DNA of 64,000 nt from Bubalus kerabau (Eukaryota; Chordata; Mammalia; Artiodactyla; Bovidae), in assembly GCF_029407905.1 (NCBI RefSeq), contig NC_073643.1:26192001-26256000 (forward strand). The letters run 5' to 3'. The position numbers were made by a program, and so were the translations under genes. The notes beneath the pieces are model-generated. The model was not told the origin of the DNA. It saw nothing but the letters and a program-made list of their open reading frames with translations, and searched no databases. Positions 32,008-44,397 of the stretch are shown piece by piece (within the stretch, counting starts at the first letter, position 1; each line of letters opens with the position of its first letter).

Positions 32008-32998
32008 AACCACTATCATTTTTCAGTGTCCTATCTTTTTGCCTTTTCATACTGGTCATGGGGTTCTCATGGCAAGAATACTGAAGTCGTTTGTCATTCC
32101 CTTCTCCAGTGGACCACATTTTGTCACAGTTCTCCACCATGACTCATCTGTCTTGAATGGCCCTACATGGCATGGCTCATACTTTCATTGAGTTAGACAA
32201 GGCTGTGGTCCATGTGATTAGATTGGCTAGTTTTCTGTGACTGTGGTTTTCAATCTGTCTGCCCTCTGATGGAGAAGGATAAGAGTCTTATGGAAGCTTA
32301 AAGCTCAACATTCAGAAAACAAAGATCATGGCATACAGTCCCATCACTTCAAGGAAAATAGATGGAGAAACAGTGAAAACAGTGGCAGACTTTATTTTTG
32401 GGGCTCCAAAATCACTGCAGATGGTGACTGAAGTCTTGAAAGTAAAAGATGCTTACTCCTTGGAAGAAAAGTTTTGACTAACCTAGACAGCATATTAAAA
32501 AGCAGAGACATTACTTTGCCAACAAAAGTCCATCTAGTCAACACTATGGACTTTTTCCAGTAGTCACGTATGGATGTGAGTGTTGGACTATAAAGAAACC
32601 TGAACACCAAAGAGTTGATGCTTTTGAACAATGGTGTTGGAGAAGACTCTTGAGAGTCCCTTGGACTGCACAGAGATCCATCCAGTCAATCCTACAGGAA
32701 ATCAGTCCTGAACATTCATTGGAAGGACTGATGATGAAGCTGAAACTGCAATACGTTGGCCACTTCATGTGAAGAGCTGACTCATTGGAAAAGACACTGA
32801 TTCTGGAAAAGATTGCAGGCGGGAGGAGAAGGGGATGACAGAGGATGAGATGGTTGGATGGCGTCACTGACTCAATGGACCTGATTTGGGTAAATTCCAG
32901 GAGTTGGTGATGGACAGGGAGGCCTGGCATGCTACAGTATATGAGGTCGCAAAGAGTTGGACATGACTGAGGGACTGAACTGAACTGAACTACCATCA
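32008..32998 (+). mobile_element. BovB copy G: second 5'-inverted insertion
   Basis: 32019-32306 is the region upstream of the BovB ORF on the minus strand; it aligns with 36352-36640 of copy H (CCTATCTTTTTGCCTTTTCA, CACTCTGTCTGCCCTCTGA-like). At GGAAGCTT/AAAGCTCAACATTC the element switches to the plus strand and runs from the RT thumb to the tail at about 32990. AACCACTATCA (32008-32018) and AACTACCATCA (32988-32998) match at 9 of 11 positions, a worn TSD. The arrangement is the same as in copy B. Confidence 0.88.
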
Positions 32999-33039
32999 CG
33001 AAAAAGTTACCCATTATGAATGCTGTGCTTAGAATCTGG

Positions 33040-33205
33040 AAATGTTTATAAATGTATTAGCTTGCACACTGATCCTATGAAGAAATTACTGATACTGTCC
33101 TCATCGTAGAAATGAAGAAACTAAAATTAAAGAGGTTGATTGACTAGTTAAATGACATTCAGATAGTAATTTGCAGAGTTAGGATTCTAGGGTGATTTCC
33201 CTCAT
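33040..33205 (-). mobile_element. MIR SINE fragment
   Basis: Antisense MIR: GATCCTATGAAGAAATTACT, TAGAAATGAAGAAACTAAAA, TGCAGAGTTAGGATTCTAG. Confidence 0.75.
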
Positions 33206-33234
33206 AGAAAACCTCTTGCCACTTGGGGAAGGAT

Positions 33235-33424
33235 AATATAGGGGTGTGGAATAAAGAGATACAAACTATTGTATATAAAATAGATTAAAAAAACAAGGCT
33301 ATATTGTATAGCATAGGGAAATACAGCCATTGTTTTGTGAAAACATTAAATAGAGTATAATCTATAAAAACGTTGAATCACTATGTTGTATACCTGAAAC
33401 TAACATAATATTATGAACTGACTA
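33235..33424 (+). mobile_element. L1 3' end, abutting BovB copy H
   Basis: ATACAAACTATTGTATATAA, ATATTGTATAGCATAGGG, GAATCACTATGTTGTATACC and TGAAACTAACATAATATT are a ruminant/old L1 3' UTR. The expected A-rich end is missing here; AAAAAAATTAAAACAAAAC just after BovB H (37573) could be that end, making BovB H an insertion into it (inference). Confidence 0.82.
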
Positions 33425-36400
33425 TTCAGTTCAGTTCAGTCACTTAGTCGTGTTCAACTCTTTCCAACTGCAAGCATGCCTGGCTTCTCTGTCCATCACC
33501 AAATCCCAGAGGTTGCTCAAACTCATGTCTGTCGAGTCGGTGATGCCATCCAAACGCTCATTCTCTGTCATCCCCTTCTCCTCCTGCCTTCAATCTTTCC
33601 CAGAATCAGGGTTTTTTTTTTCCCAATGAGTTGGTTCTTTGCATCAGGTGGCCAAAGTATTGGAGTTTCAGCATCAGTTCTTCCAATGAATATTCAGGAC
33701 TGATTCCCTTTAGGATTTACTGGTTGGAACTCCTTGCAGCCCAAGGGACTCGCTAGAGTCTACTCCAACACCACAGTTCAAAAGCATCAGTTCTTCCACA
33801 CTCAGATTTCTTTATAGTCCAACTCTCTTATCCGTACACGACTACTGGAAAAACAATAGCTTTGACTAGATGGACCTTTGTTGGCAAAGTAATGTCTCTG
33901 CTTTTTAATGTGCTGTCTAGGTTGGTCATAGCTTTTCTTCCAAGGGGCAAGTGTCTTTTAATTTCATGTCTGCAGTCACTATCTGCAATGATTTTGGAGC
34001 CCCCCAAAATAAAGTCTCTCACTGTTTCCATTGTTTGCCCATCTATTTGTCATGAAGTGATGGGACCAGAGGCCATGATTTTAATTTTTGGAATGTTGTT
34101 TTTAAGTCAACTTTTTCACTCTTCTCTTTCACTTTCATCAAGAGACTCTAGTTCCTCTTCACTTTCTGCCAGAGGGTGGTGTCATCTGTGTATCTTAGGT
34201 TATTGATATTTCTCCTGGCTATCTTGATTCCAGCTTGTGCTTCATCCAGCCTGACATTTCACAGATGTACTCTGCATATAAGTTAAAAAAGCAGGGTGAC
34301 AATATACAGCCTTGACATACTCCTTTCCCAATTTGGAACCAGTCTGTTGTTCCATGTCCAGTTCTGTTGCTTCTTGACCTGCACACAGATTTCTCAGGAG
34401 GCAGGTAAGGTGGTCTGGTATTCCCATCTCTTAAAGAATTTTCCACAATTTGTTATGATCTACACAGTCAAAGGCTTTGGTGTAATCAATAAAGCAGAAG
34501 TAGATGTTTTTCTGGAATTCTCTTGCTTTTTCTATGATCCAGTAGAAGTTTGCAATTTGATTTCTGATCCTCTGCCTTTTCTAAATCCAGCTTGAATATC
34601 TGGAGGTTCCCAGTTCACAGTTGAAGCCTGCTTGGAGAATTTTGAGCATTACTTTGCTATCATTTGAGATGAGTGCGATTGTGTGGTAGTTTGAACACTC
34701 TGTGGTATTGCCCTTTTTTGGTGTCCTTTTCCAGTCCTGTGGCCACTGATTAGTTTTCCAAATTTGCTGGCACATTGAGTGCAGCACTTTCACAGCATTT
34801 AGGATTTGAAATAGTTCTACTGGAATTCCATCACCTCCTCTAGCTTTGATCATAGTGATGCTTCCTAAGGCCCACTTGATTCCACATTCCAGGATGTATG
34901 AATCTAGGTGAGTTATCACACCATCATTGTTATCTTGGTCATGAAGATCTTTTTTGTGTAGTTCTTCCATATATTATTGCCAGCTGTTCTTAATATCTTC
35001 TGCTTCTGTTAGGTGCATATTGTTTCTGTCCTTTATTGTGCCCATCTTTGCATGAAATATTCCCTTGGTATCTCTAATTTTCTTGATGAGATCTCTAGTG
35101 TTTCCCATTATATTGTTTCCCTTTGTTTCTTTGCATTGATCACTGAGGAAAGCTCTGTTATCTCTTCTTGCTATTCTTTGGAACTCTGCATTCAGATGGA
35201 TATATCTTCCCTTTACTATTTTGCCCTCAGCTTCTTTTCTTTTTACAGCTATTTTTAAGCCCTCCTCAGACAACCATTTCGCCTTTTTGCATTTCTTTTT
35301 CTTGGGTGTAGTCTTGATCACTGCCTCCTGTACAGTGTCATGAACATCCATAGTTCTTCAGGCACTCTGTCTATTGGGTCTAATCCCTTGAATCTATTTC
35401 TCACTTCCACTGTATAATTGTAAGGGATTTGATTTAGGTCACACCTGAATGGTTTGGTGGTTTTTCCCTACTTTCTTCAATTTAAGTCTGAATTTGCCAA
35501 TAAAGTTGATGATCTGAGCCACAGTCAGCTTCCAGTCTTATTTTTGCTGACTGTATAGAGCTTGTCCATCTTTGGCTGCAAAGAATATAGTCAATCTGAT
35601 TTCAGTATTGACCATATGGTGATGACCACGTGTAGAGTGTTCTCTTGTGTTGTTGGAAGAGGGTATTTTCTATGACCAGTGCATTCTCTTGGCAAGACTC
35701 TTCTAGCCTTTGCTGTGCTTCATTTTGTAATCCAAGGCCAAAGTTTCCTGTTACTTTAGGTATCTTTTGACTTCCTCCTTTTGCATTCCAGTCCCCTATG
35801 ATGAAAAGGACATCTTTTTTTTTGGTGTTAGTTCTGCAAGGTCTTGTCGGTCTTTGTAGAACCATTGTTTCAGCTTCTTCAGCATTACTGGTTGGGGTAT
35901 AGACTTGGATTACTGTGATATTGAATGGTTTGCCTTGGAAATGAACAGAGATCATTCTGTCATTTTTGAGACTGCATCCAAGTACTGCATTTTGGACTCT
36001 TTTGTTGACTATGAGAGTTTCTCTGTTTCTTTTAAGGAATTCTTGTTCACAGCAGTAGATATAATGGTCACCTGAATTAAATTCACCCATTCCATTTTAG
36101 TTCACTGATTCCTAAAATGTTGATGTTCACGCCTGCCATCTCCTGTTTGACCACTTCTAATTTACCTTGATTCATGGACCTAACATTCCAGGTTCCTATG
36201 CAGTATTACTCTTTACAGCATCAGACTTTACTTCCATCACCAGTCACATGCACATCTTGGTGTTGTTTTCACTTTGGCTCCATCTCCTCATTCTTTCTGG
36301 AATTATTTCTCCATTCTTCTCCAGTAGCATATTGGGCACCTACCAACCTGGGGAGTCTATCTTTCAGGGTCATATCTTTTTGCCTTTTCATACTGTTCAT

Positions 36401-37572
36401 GGGGTTCTCAAGGCAAGAATACTGAAGTGGCTTGTCATTCCCTTCTCTGGTGGACCACGTTTTGTCAGAACTCTCCACCATGACCCATCCATTTTGAGTG
36501 GCCCTACAGGGCATAGCTCATAGTTTCATTGAGTTATACAAGGCTATGGTCCATGTGATCAGTTGGATTAGTTTTCTGTGATTGTGGTTTTCATTCTGTC
36601 TGCCCTCTGAGGGATAAGGATAAGAGGCTTATGGAAACTTCCTGATAGGAGAGACTGACTGTGGGGGGAACTGGGTTTTGTTCTGATGGGTGGGGCCATG
36701 CTCAGTAAACCTTTAATCTAATTTTCTGTTGATGGGTGGGGCTGTGTTCCTGCCCTATTGTTTGATCTGAGAGCAAATTATGGTGGAGGTAATGAAGACA
36801 ATGGCTACCGACCTCCTTCAAACGGTCCTGTGCATGCACTGCAGCACACAGTGCCCCTGACTCTGCAGCAGGCCAACCCATGCCTCTGCTGGAGACTCCT
36901 GGACACTCACAGGCAAGTCTGGGTCTGTCTCTTGTGGGGTCACTGTTCCTTTCTCCTGGGCCTGGTGTGCACAATGTTTTGTATGTACCCTCCAAGAGTC
37001 TGTTTTCCCTGTCCTGTGTAAGTTCTGTAATCAAATCCCACTGGCCTCCAAAGTCAAATTCTCTGGGGGTTCTCAGTCCCTTTGCCAGATCCCCAGGTTG
37101 AGAAATCTGTTATGGGTCCTAGAACTTTCTTAACAGTGCAAGAATTTATTTGGTATAATTGTTCTGCAGTTTGTGGGTCGTCTGCTCGGCAGCTCTATGG
37201 TGGGGTTAATGGTGACCTCCTCCAAGAGGTCTTATGCAACAGGCTGTGTGACCCAGGTAGTTGTACCCAGAGCTCCTTTTCCTACTGCAGGCCACTGCTG
37301 ACCGGTACCTCCACTGAAGAGTCAAACATGGGTCTGGCTCAGTCTCTGTGGGGTCTCTGGGTCCTGGAACACACAAGGTTTGGTTTGAGCCCTCCAAACA
37401 TCTCTGGCAGGTATGGGGTTTGATTCTAAATGAGATTTTGTCCCTCCTACCATCTTGCTGGGACTTCTCCTTTGCCCTGGGATGTGGCTATCTTTTTTGG
37501 TGGGATCCAACATTCTCCTGTTGATGATTGTTCAGCAGTGAGTTGTAATTTTGGAGTTCTCACAGGAGATAA
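33425..37572 (-). mobile_element. BovB copy H, longest copy, with upstream region
   Basis: Minus strand, 4.1 kb. Tail (TTCAG)n at 33427-33440; C-terminal and thumb parts to about 34200; RT palm 34220-34600; linker 34580-35500; endonuclease to about 36180; then about 1.4 kb upstream of the ORF (36180-37572) ending near GTTCTCACAGGAGAT. The first 0.45 kb of that region is also present in copies G and J. Whether all of it is BovB 5' UTR or partly another element cannot be settled here. Heavily mutated. Confidence 0.9.
33828..36180 (-). pseudogene. BovB ORF relic with all domains, many lesions
   Basis: Minus-strand relic of copy H. Endonuclease: 162-codon frame 35602-36090 with NITVIQVYTP and FIIGDWNAK. 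Linker: 34974-35351 (FQRIARRDNRAFLSDQCKET). Pre-palm: 34581-34970 (ALGSITMIKARGGDGIPVEL). Motif B: 34219-34446 (KGVCQGCILSPCFFNLYAEY). Thumb: 33828-34031. The motif A region near 34480 reads like IDYTKAFD in an off frame. Frames change at nearly every block boundary, so no product is possible. Confidence 0.9.
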
Positions 37573-37895
37573 AAAAATTAAAACAAAACAAAACCCTCTT
37601 TTTCTTAGCAGGAGCATTCATATACACTGAACAAATGTATAGTATCTGAATGATGACACATAAGTTCTTGAAACCAATTCATGCTTAATTTTATATACCA
37701 CATTAGATGCAGTAGGGTGAAGTAGGGAAAACAAAACAATAAAGAAGAATTAAACAAACATGCTTTTCGAAAATCTAAGACCCTGGAATCTCAACTCATA
37801 TAAAAGGAAACGGACCAGAACATATAAACCAAAGCATGATGCTTTCTGGTAGAGCAGCCTGAAGTCTTAAAGCTTGCCACACTTTGGGGTATTGC
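37573..37895. other. Unrecognised sequence, A-rich start
   Basis: Begins AAAAAAATTAAAACAAAAC, possibly the split tail of the L1 at 33235. The rest is unrecognised. Confidence 0.4.
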
Positions 37896-38365
37896 ATTAG
37901 TTTGCTACTGCTAATGTAACAAAGTATGAAGTAAGTATGGCTGAAATAGAAAAATCTTATTATATGATAGTTCTGTAGGTTAGATATCTGATACAGATCT
38001 CTGGGTTAGAATCAAGATTTCACAAGGCTGGTTCCTTTCTGGAACCAGAAGAGAATCTACCTTTTGCACTTTCCTTGACTCATGATTCCTAATCTCCATA
38101 TCTAAAGCTAGCAAAGCTGCATGTCTCTGACCATTTTCCCATGGTCACATCTCCCTCTGATCACAGCCAGGAAAGGTTCTGTGATTTTGAGGACTCATGT
38201 GATTATACTGGGCCCAGGTTGATAATCCCAGCTAGTCTCCCCAAAACAAGGTTCTTAATTTAATCACATCTGAAACCCTTTTGCCATGTAGCAAAGGACA
38301 TTCACAGCCTCTGGCATTAAGACATAGATGACTATGTGGAGCCATTTTTCTGCCTTTCTCAGTGT
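37896..38365 (-). mobile_element. MLT1-type solo LTR (ERVL-MaLR)
   Basis: Antisense MaLR LTR in order: GCTAATGTAACAAAGTATGA, AGTTCTGTAGGTTAGATATC, CTTTCTGGAACCAG, TGTGATTATACTGGGCCCAG, TTAATTTAATCACATCTG, TTTTGCCATGTAGCAAAGG, ATGTGGAGCCATTTTTCTGC. Non-coding relic of an ancient retrovirus-like element. Confidence 0.8.
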
Positions 38366-39735
38366 ATAAAGCTTAGAACCTGATAAACACAGACTGAGAT
38401 CAAGTACAAGATGAGATAACAAAGAGGAAACACTGTAAAGACCAATGCCAGAGTAAGATAATTTTTTTAAATGTCAAAGAGATGTGTTTTCAATTCTATA
38501 TTTCTCATCTTACAGCTATGAATATTTTCTCCGTTCCTAGAGCCTGATCAAGTCTGCTTTTCTATTCTTCCCTGTAAGTTGCCAGCAATGTTAGAAGCTG
38601 GAACAGAGAGACACAAAGACACCATGGGTCTCATTTTTCCAGATCTTGCACAATTCTCCCTTCAGGCTGTGAAGCTAGCTTCTCTTGGAGGGATAAAAGT
38701 CTCTGACAACTGATCTTTCTTAAGAATAAATGGCCTTTCAGAGTTTGGAGAGAGTAAGATTCTATGGATAAATTTACCTAGCTCCGATCAATAATGATAA
38801 TCATATTCTTCTTTAAAGAACACTATTTCCAGTATTTACTCCTCCTGTATACCAGTATTTTAAAATATATGTATATATATATTAAAATATATATTTACTT
38901 AAAAGTATATATTTGGCCTTATAAAGAAAGGAAGTAGAAAGCAATTGTGACTTGCAACTGCTAACATGATCTACCTCACATCTCACTTCTTTTAAGTTAT
39001 GTTTAAAAAGAATAAAAACAACAACGAAAAGTCAGAGTTCACCTAATAAACACTGATGTCCAGTTCAGAACATCCCCTGAGGGAATCAAAAGTACTAGAA
39101 ACCCTTAAAAATGCACAAACACATTAAAAATGCACAAACCATCCTCTATTCAAAAAATGAATTGCTAAACTTTACATTTAGAGGATTTATGTGTGAAATC
39201 CGAATGAATGCACTCAATCTATCATCCCTGAATCAATCTGTCACATTGTCACAGGAGTCGGGAAAAGCTGATTGCTAATATCAAAAGCTGTAAACAGGTC
39301 CCCCTTAGGATATCTAGGGAGTGAACCATTTTTACATCAGAGCACAAGTGGGCAGCACAAAATATGTTAGAACAAAATCAGTGAAGTGTTGAATTCATAA
39401 ACCCCACTTGCACAAAGGAAAAACAACCTCATGAAAGTATATTAATTGAAATAGGCTAATATTGGCTACACACTCACATGCTGTAAATCAGACCCAGATA
39501 AATATTTTTCCCACCTCCAAATGTGATATTCTTCCAACTTTGGCAGGTTAACTCAGTTGCTGAGAGTCAAGGAAATGGATCAAGAATGAAAAAGTTTGCC
39601 TACTATAAGAAGGAATTTATGTTCTATCAAAACAGACTATTGTCAAAATCCTGGCCAGTTACTTTGCAGAATTCTGTCATTATGGGGTAGACATGAGAAC
39701 ACAGCATAGTGAAGAAAAAGAATAATTCTACCATG
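38366..39735. other. Unrecognised sequence with AT-rich repeat and a small tandem repeat
   Basis: An (AT)n-type run is at 38862-38895. A short tandem, AAAAATGCACAAAC, occurs near 39108 and 39126. No gene recognised. Confidence 0.4.
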
Positions 39736-40075
39736 TCTTAGTCAGTTTGGTGTTTGTTACCCTAGGTTGCACTGGGGTAACAAATATCAAAATCTTAGTG
39801 GCTTAACACGATCAAAATCTCTTTCAAAGTATGCTTCGGGTCTGAATGACTCTCCAGGGCAGCTCTTTCTCATGTGGTACTAAGATTTCCAGTCTAGCAG
39901 CACCGCCACTTTGCATAAATCTTTTATAACCTGCTGTGGCAGGAGAGGAAACTCTGCAGAGACAGATATTGGCACTTACATATGTTGACCATTTATGAAT
40001 ATTGGCCATTTCCAGCACTTTTTCCAGAACTAGGCATTGTAAGGCAGCTGGGGGATATACTTTCAATATAACAGA
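39736..40075. mobile_element. Possible old LTR-type repeat
   Basis: AATCTTAGTGGCTTAACACG and the order of words up to GGCAGCTGGGGGATATAC resemble an antisense ancient LTR with the GTGGCTTAAA motif. Family not identified; could be coincidence. Confidence 0.3.
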
Positions 40076-42597
40076 ATTGAAAATATTGGAGAGAACTATT
40101 GTTGTCTACCACATACAGGTAGATAAAACCGCTGGGGTGTGTGAAGCTGATGGCACCTGTGTGTGACTGTTAGTCCATGAGGAACAGATATAAGGATGTG
40201 ATGGCTATTCTATAGGATAGGTACTCAGAGCCAAAACATAATTTACCAATTGCTGGTTGTACAGATGTTATTTATTCTTGTAAAATTTTAATCTTACCGA
40301 TTCTGATGAGATGAAGTAGGAGAAATGGAGTTATAGCGACTTTGGTCATGGGTATACTGTTGAGAAAACGTTGATCCACTTAGTTGTATGTAGTATGCTT
40401 AGTAAAGTCACTCCTGCAAAAAGAATGTCGGTATCCATAGGGCAAGAAATGCCTTTTCTTTTTACTTTTATTAACCTTGGATTAGAATATTTTGTTGATT
40501 AGTTTATTTGGTAATGATAAATTCCTTTATTCTGAAGACATTTGAACTGTTTTCTTTCATGATTACATGAGTTACATAGAGCTAAACCCTTTTTTCTTAA
40601 TTATTTAAAATGTGGTATTCACTTCTGTTGTTTTATCATTCATTCAACTATTCATCCTGGGTATAGAGGAGAAGCTGGTATAATTCTTCTTAGTTCTAAT
40701 GGGATGAAAGTTCCCAAAACTTTCTGAAGATATTCACAGCCTTAATAGCAATGTTCCATGAAATAAAAATGCTAAGAACACATCAAAAGAAGATGAGATA
40801 TCAGGTGAGACCTTCAGAACAAACATCCTTGCAATCAGAGCACAGTTCACATTTGTAGCCAGGTCCCTTCTGTATCCAGTGATCATGTCCTGACTGATGG
40901 GAGAGGGAGGAAATGCAAGGTCACATGCAGAACTTGAAGGTTTGTGTAGTGTGGTGACAGCGTGATCTTCATCTCTATTTAAATCTTCTTATAGCTTAGC
41001 TCCATTGAGTGGATTGGAGATATTTCTTTTCAATTGTTGTTCTGTAAAATAAGGTCAATGAGTCTCGTGATGTCAGTAAACTTTCCCATAATTCTGCAAG
41101 CCAGTCTGGTCTCTGTAGAGAGTTTGTATTTTCTGCGCACAACTGAGAAAGTCTATGGCATCTGTAATATAGGATGGATATAAGAAGTAGGAATGACTCT
41201 CTAACTGTACAGGAGCACTCACATTTATTCAATAAGACATTTTAACTGCCCTTTCCCCTCATTCCTTCATATCTTTCCTTTTTTTCCCCCTTCCTGCAAC
41301 AAAGTATTACTTAAAAATTTATTGTGTACAAATCCCTATGCTAGATACAATGGAATTTGACAAAAGTGGTTTAGATAAGCTCCTTGATATGAAGGAATTT
41401 ATGTAAGAATATTTTTTTCCCGCCAGGACACTGTCTACTTTCTATTCCAAAGCCCTGTCATGATGTTACAGTTAAGTCCTTGGAATTACATAGAGGTTTC
41501 CATTTAAAGCTGGATTTTGAAAATAGTAAAACAAACAAAAAACAAGTAAGTTTTTCTCTGGCTATTTTTGTTTTGGCAGTTCAAAGTGTAGGGTTTGGGA
41601 AAATGTTTGCTTTATGGACCTATGTTTCTGCAAAGAATCTATGGTGTCTATATTCCTCGAACATTTTGAAACATGTGTTTTGCTTTGCAATTAAAGACCA
41701 CTGCTAGGCATTTATTTTCTTTTTTTCCCTCCCTGAATACTCTTAAACAATCTTGACTTTTAATTCATACATCATAGAAGAAGTTACTCACTTGGAATAA
41801 AAAGTGATTAATGACATAAATGGTCAATAAACATTCTATAGTCATCCCTAGGGAAAGAACACATTCAGAACAGTTTCCCTCTATTTTCCTCATTTGAAAA
41901 GACTGACATACTGTGAAAGTCTAGTTAATAGTTGTTAGCATTTCTGAAAGTCAACCAAGTGAATTAGAGATACATGGGATTATTTGGCAGAATTTCAGAC
42001 TCTCTGATCCACTAAATAACACAGAGTTTATTGTAGCAAGACCTTGTTTAAGAATCATGTCATTTCTTCCTCCTGGAAGGCTTGCTTTCTTTAGCCATTC
42101 TTTTCTCTCTTTTTTTAAAGAACTTAAGAACTTATTAAAATTGAAGTCAGTGTTGTGACACATGTTGGATTAGTCACGCCAAGTTTAGGGAAGCTGTATG
42201 ATGGAATATGACAACTTCAGAAGCTTGACAAGAAATGCAAAATGAAAGATCCATCTTAAATTATTTTTAGCAGAAATAAGAAAAAAAGATATTTACAATC
42301 ATGAAACAAGTTTGAGTGAATGTTCCTCATATTTTTCAGCAGGGACTATAGACGATGTCCTTATATCATTAATTGCATGGGTAACTGGAGTTAAGACTCA
42401 CTGTTGGGTACAGATAGCTTGTTTGCATTTTGACTCTGTAGTAAGAGGTACTGCTATTTATAGTCATTAAAATGCACATAATATGGTACTTAGAATTGTC
42501 ATAACATGGAAACCACTGTGAGGCATTCCTATGAAGCTGCAAGTAGGTCATGTGATTATTGTTATCAATGTCAAACTATATGATACATTCACTACAG
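40076..42597. other. Unrecognised sequence
   Basis: 2.5 kb without a recognised repeat. Frames of 70-80 codons (40996-41232, 41480-41707, 41951-42163) show no domain, no conserved motif and no supporting splice context. Confidence 0.4.
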
Positions 42598-42737
42598 ACT
42601 AGTTAGTGTTTCTCAAACTTTAACGTGTACACAAGTCACCTGATGGGATGCATATTTGAGTTCAATATTATCAGGATGGGGACTGGGACCTGGTGTTCAT
42701 AACAAGCTTCTAAGTAATGCTGATGCTGCCATTTATC
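42598..42737 (+). mobile_element. MER5-type DNA transposon (hAT) relic
   Basis: TAGTTAGTGTTTCTCAAACT and CACAAGTCACCTGATGGG, then GACTGGGACCTGG and AATGCTGATGCTGCC follow the MER5 order (CAGTGGTTCTCAAACTT, ATCACCTGG, GGTGATGCTGATGCTGC). The right terminal repeat is missing. Confidence 0.8.
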
Positions 42738-42927
42738 CTTGAGTAGAAAGGAAGTAAATCTTATCTGACCTGAGTTATGCAGAGAGAAAAATCCCCCTGG
42801 AATAGCAAGACTGTGCTGTGTGGTGAAAAAGTCCGTCAGAAAGGGACTCATTAGGCAAGTAAGTGTGGATTAAAAAGAGTGACTTATTGCAGTTCCTATC
42901 ATTAATGCCCATCCAAATCCTGTCTAG
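42738..42927. other. Spacer, unrecognised
   Basis: Nothing recognised. Confidence 0.35.
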
Positions 42928-43138
42928 CCTTCCCAGGTGGGTGCAGTGGTAAAGAATCTGCATGCCCATGTAGGAGATGCAAGAGATGTGGGTTTGACCT
43001 GGATTGGAAGATCCCTGGAACAGGAGATGGCAACACCCTCCACTATTCTTGCCTGGGATATCCTATAGACAGAGGAGCCTTCCAAGCCACAGTCCATGGT
43101 TTGCAAAGAGTCAGATACAACTGAGCAACTGAGCACCT
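42928..43138 (+). mobile_element. Bov-tA SINE
   Basis: CTTCCCAGGTGGGTGCAGTG head, AGGAGATGCAAGAGATGTGG, GGAACAGGAGATGGCAACAC, CAACTGAGCAACTGAGCACC end. No TSD found. Confidence 0.9.
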
Positions 43139-43814
43139 TACAACGTACTGCCCAGTGTATTCTGTTCCACACACCCTACACACTCTGGTTCCATTGCCAA
43201 GATCATGTATATTGTGTAAAGATTGCATCGGGGTAACTCTGATTCAGTTACACATTTTGGTTATTTATTTTATCACCTGATTCTCTGATCACTAGGAAAT
43301 TTTTCTATTATGATTAATCTTCTCATGTTGGATATTTAGGAAGAGAGAATGAGGTTAATGAAGTTTGAGTAATTAAATGAAATTTCTCTTAAAAAACAAA
43401 TGATTTATAATAGGAAGAGAATCTGATGATCAAAGAATGTTGGATATTCCTGTATCTCTGACTGTAAATTTTTACTGAAAATTATCACAGTGGTATTTGG
43501 TCAGTATCATAGTCTTTGTTGACGTTGTATCATGCAAAATGGATTCACTCATGATGAAGCAAGCAGTTCTCAGTCTGAAAAGCTGATGGTAGATCCTAGA
43601 ACAAAATGGCTACAAAGTTCACTGGGAAAAAAAAAAATGTTTAAAGTGAAGAAACTTGTCCTATCAGATATTAAACTCCACTTCTAGGATGTTTAATGAA
43701 ATATTTTTAATAGGTGATTTTGAGAAAAAAATCTAAAGAAAATAAAAACAATGCAATTTGAATAATTAAAATGTAGGGTTTTTTTTTACACAATAAAGGT
43801 ATCATATGAAGGTG
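43139..43814. other. Unrecognised sequence
   Basis: Nothing recognised. Confidence 0.35.
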
Positions 43815-44057
43815 TAGATTTTTATGGGTGCATGCTCAGTTGCTTCAGTTGTGTTCAACTCTTTGCCACTTGTGGACTATAGCCCGCCAGGCTCCTTTGT
43901 CTGTGGGATTGTCCAGGCAAGAATACTTGAGTGGATTGCTGTGCCCTCCTCCAGGGGATCTTTCTGACAAAGGAATAGAACACATCTCCTGTGTCTCTCT
44001 GCATTGCAGACAGGTTCTTTATCCACTGAGCCACCTGGGAAGCCCATAGATTTATAT
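43815..44057 (-). mobile_element. Bov-tA SINE with 11 bp TSD
   Basis: Antisense: GCATGCTCAGTTGCTTCAGT, TCCAGGCAAGAATACTTGAG, head complement CCACCTGGGAAGCCC at 44032-44046. TAGATTTTTAT at 43815-43825 and TAGATTTATAT at 44047-44057 differ at one position. Confidence 0.94.
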
Positions 44058-44148
44058 ATACTGATATAAATGCATGTTTCTAATTAAACTTAAGTAAAAA
44101 GGCATGCATTATTACGTTTGTTTATCATTTAAAACCTTGGTTATTAGA

Positions 44149-44356
44149 TTCATCAATCCCATTCCTGGGCATATATCTGGAAAAGATGAAGACTCTAATT
44201 TGAAAAGATACAAGTACCCCAAAGTTCATAGCAACACTATTTACAATAGCCAAGACATGGAAACAACCTAAGTGTCCATTGACAGGTGAATGAAAAAAGA
44301 TGAATGAATGAATGACAGATGAATGAAAAGTGTGTGTGTGTGTGTGTGTGTATGTT

Positions 44357-44397
<41 letters not shown>

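Noticed and set aside
36702..37513. Several 60-118 codon frames on both strands in a GC-richer stretch
   Set aside because: They lie in the upstream part of BovB copy H, overlap each other on both strands and show no protein motif.
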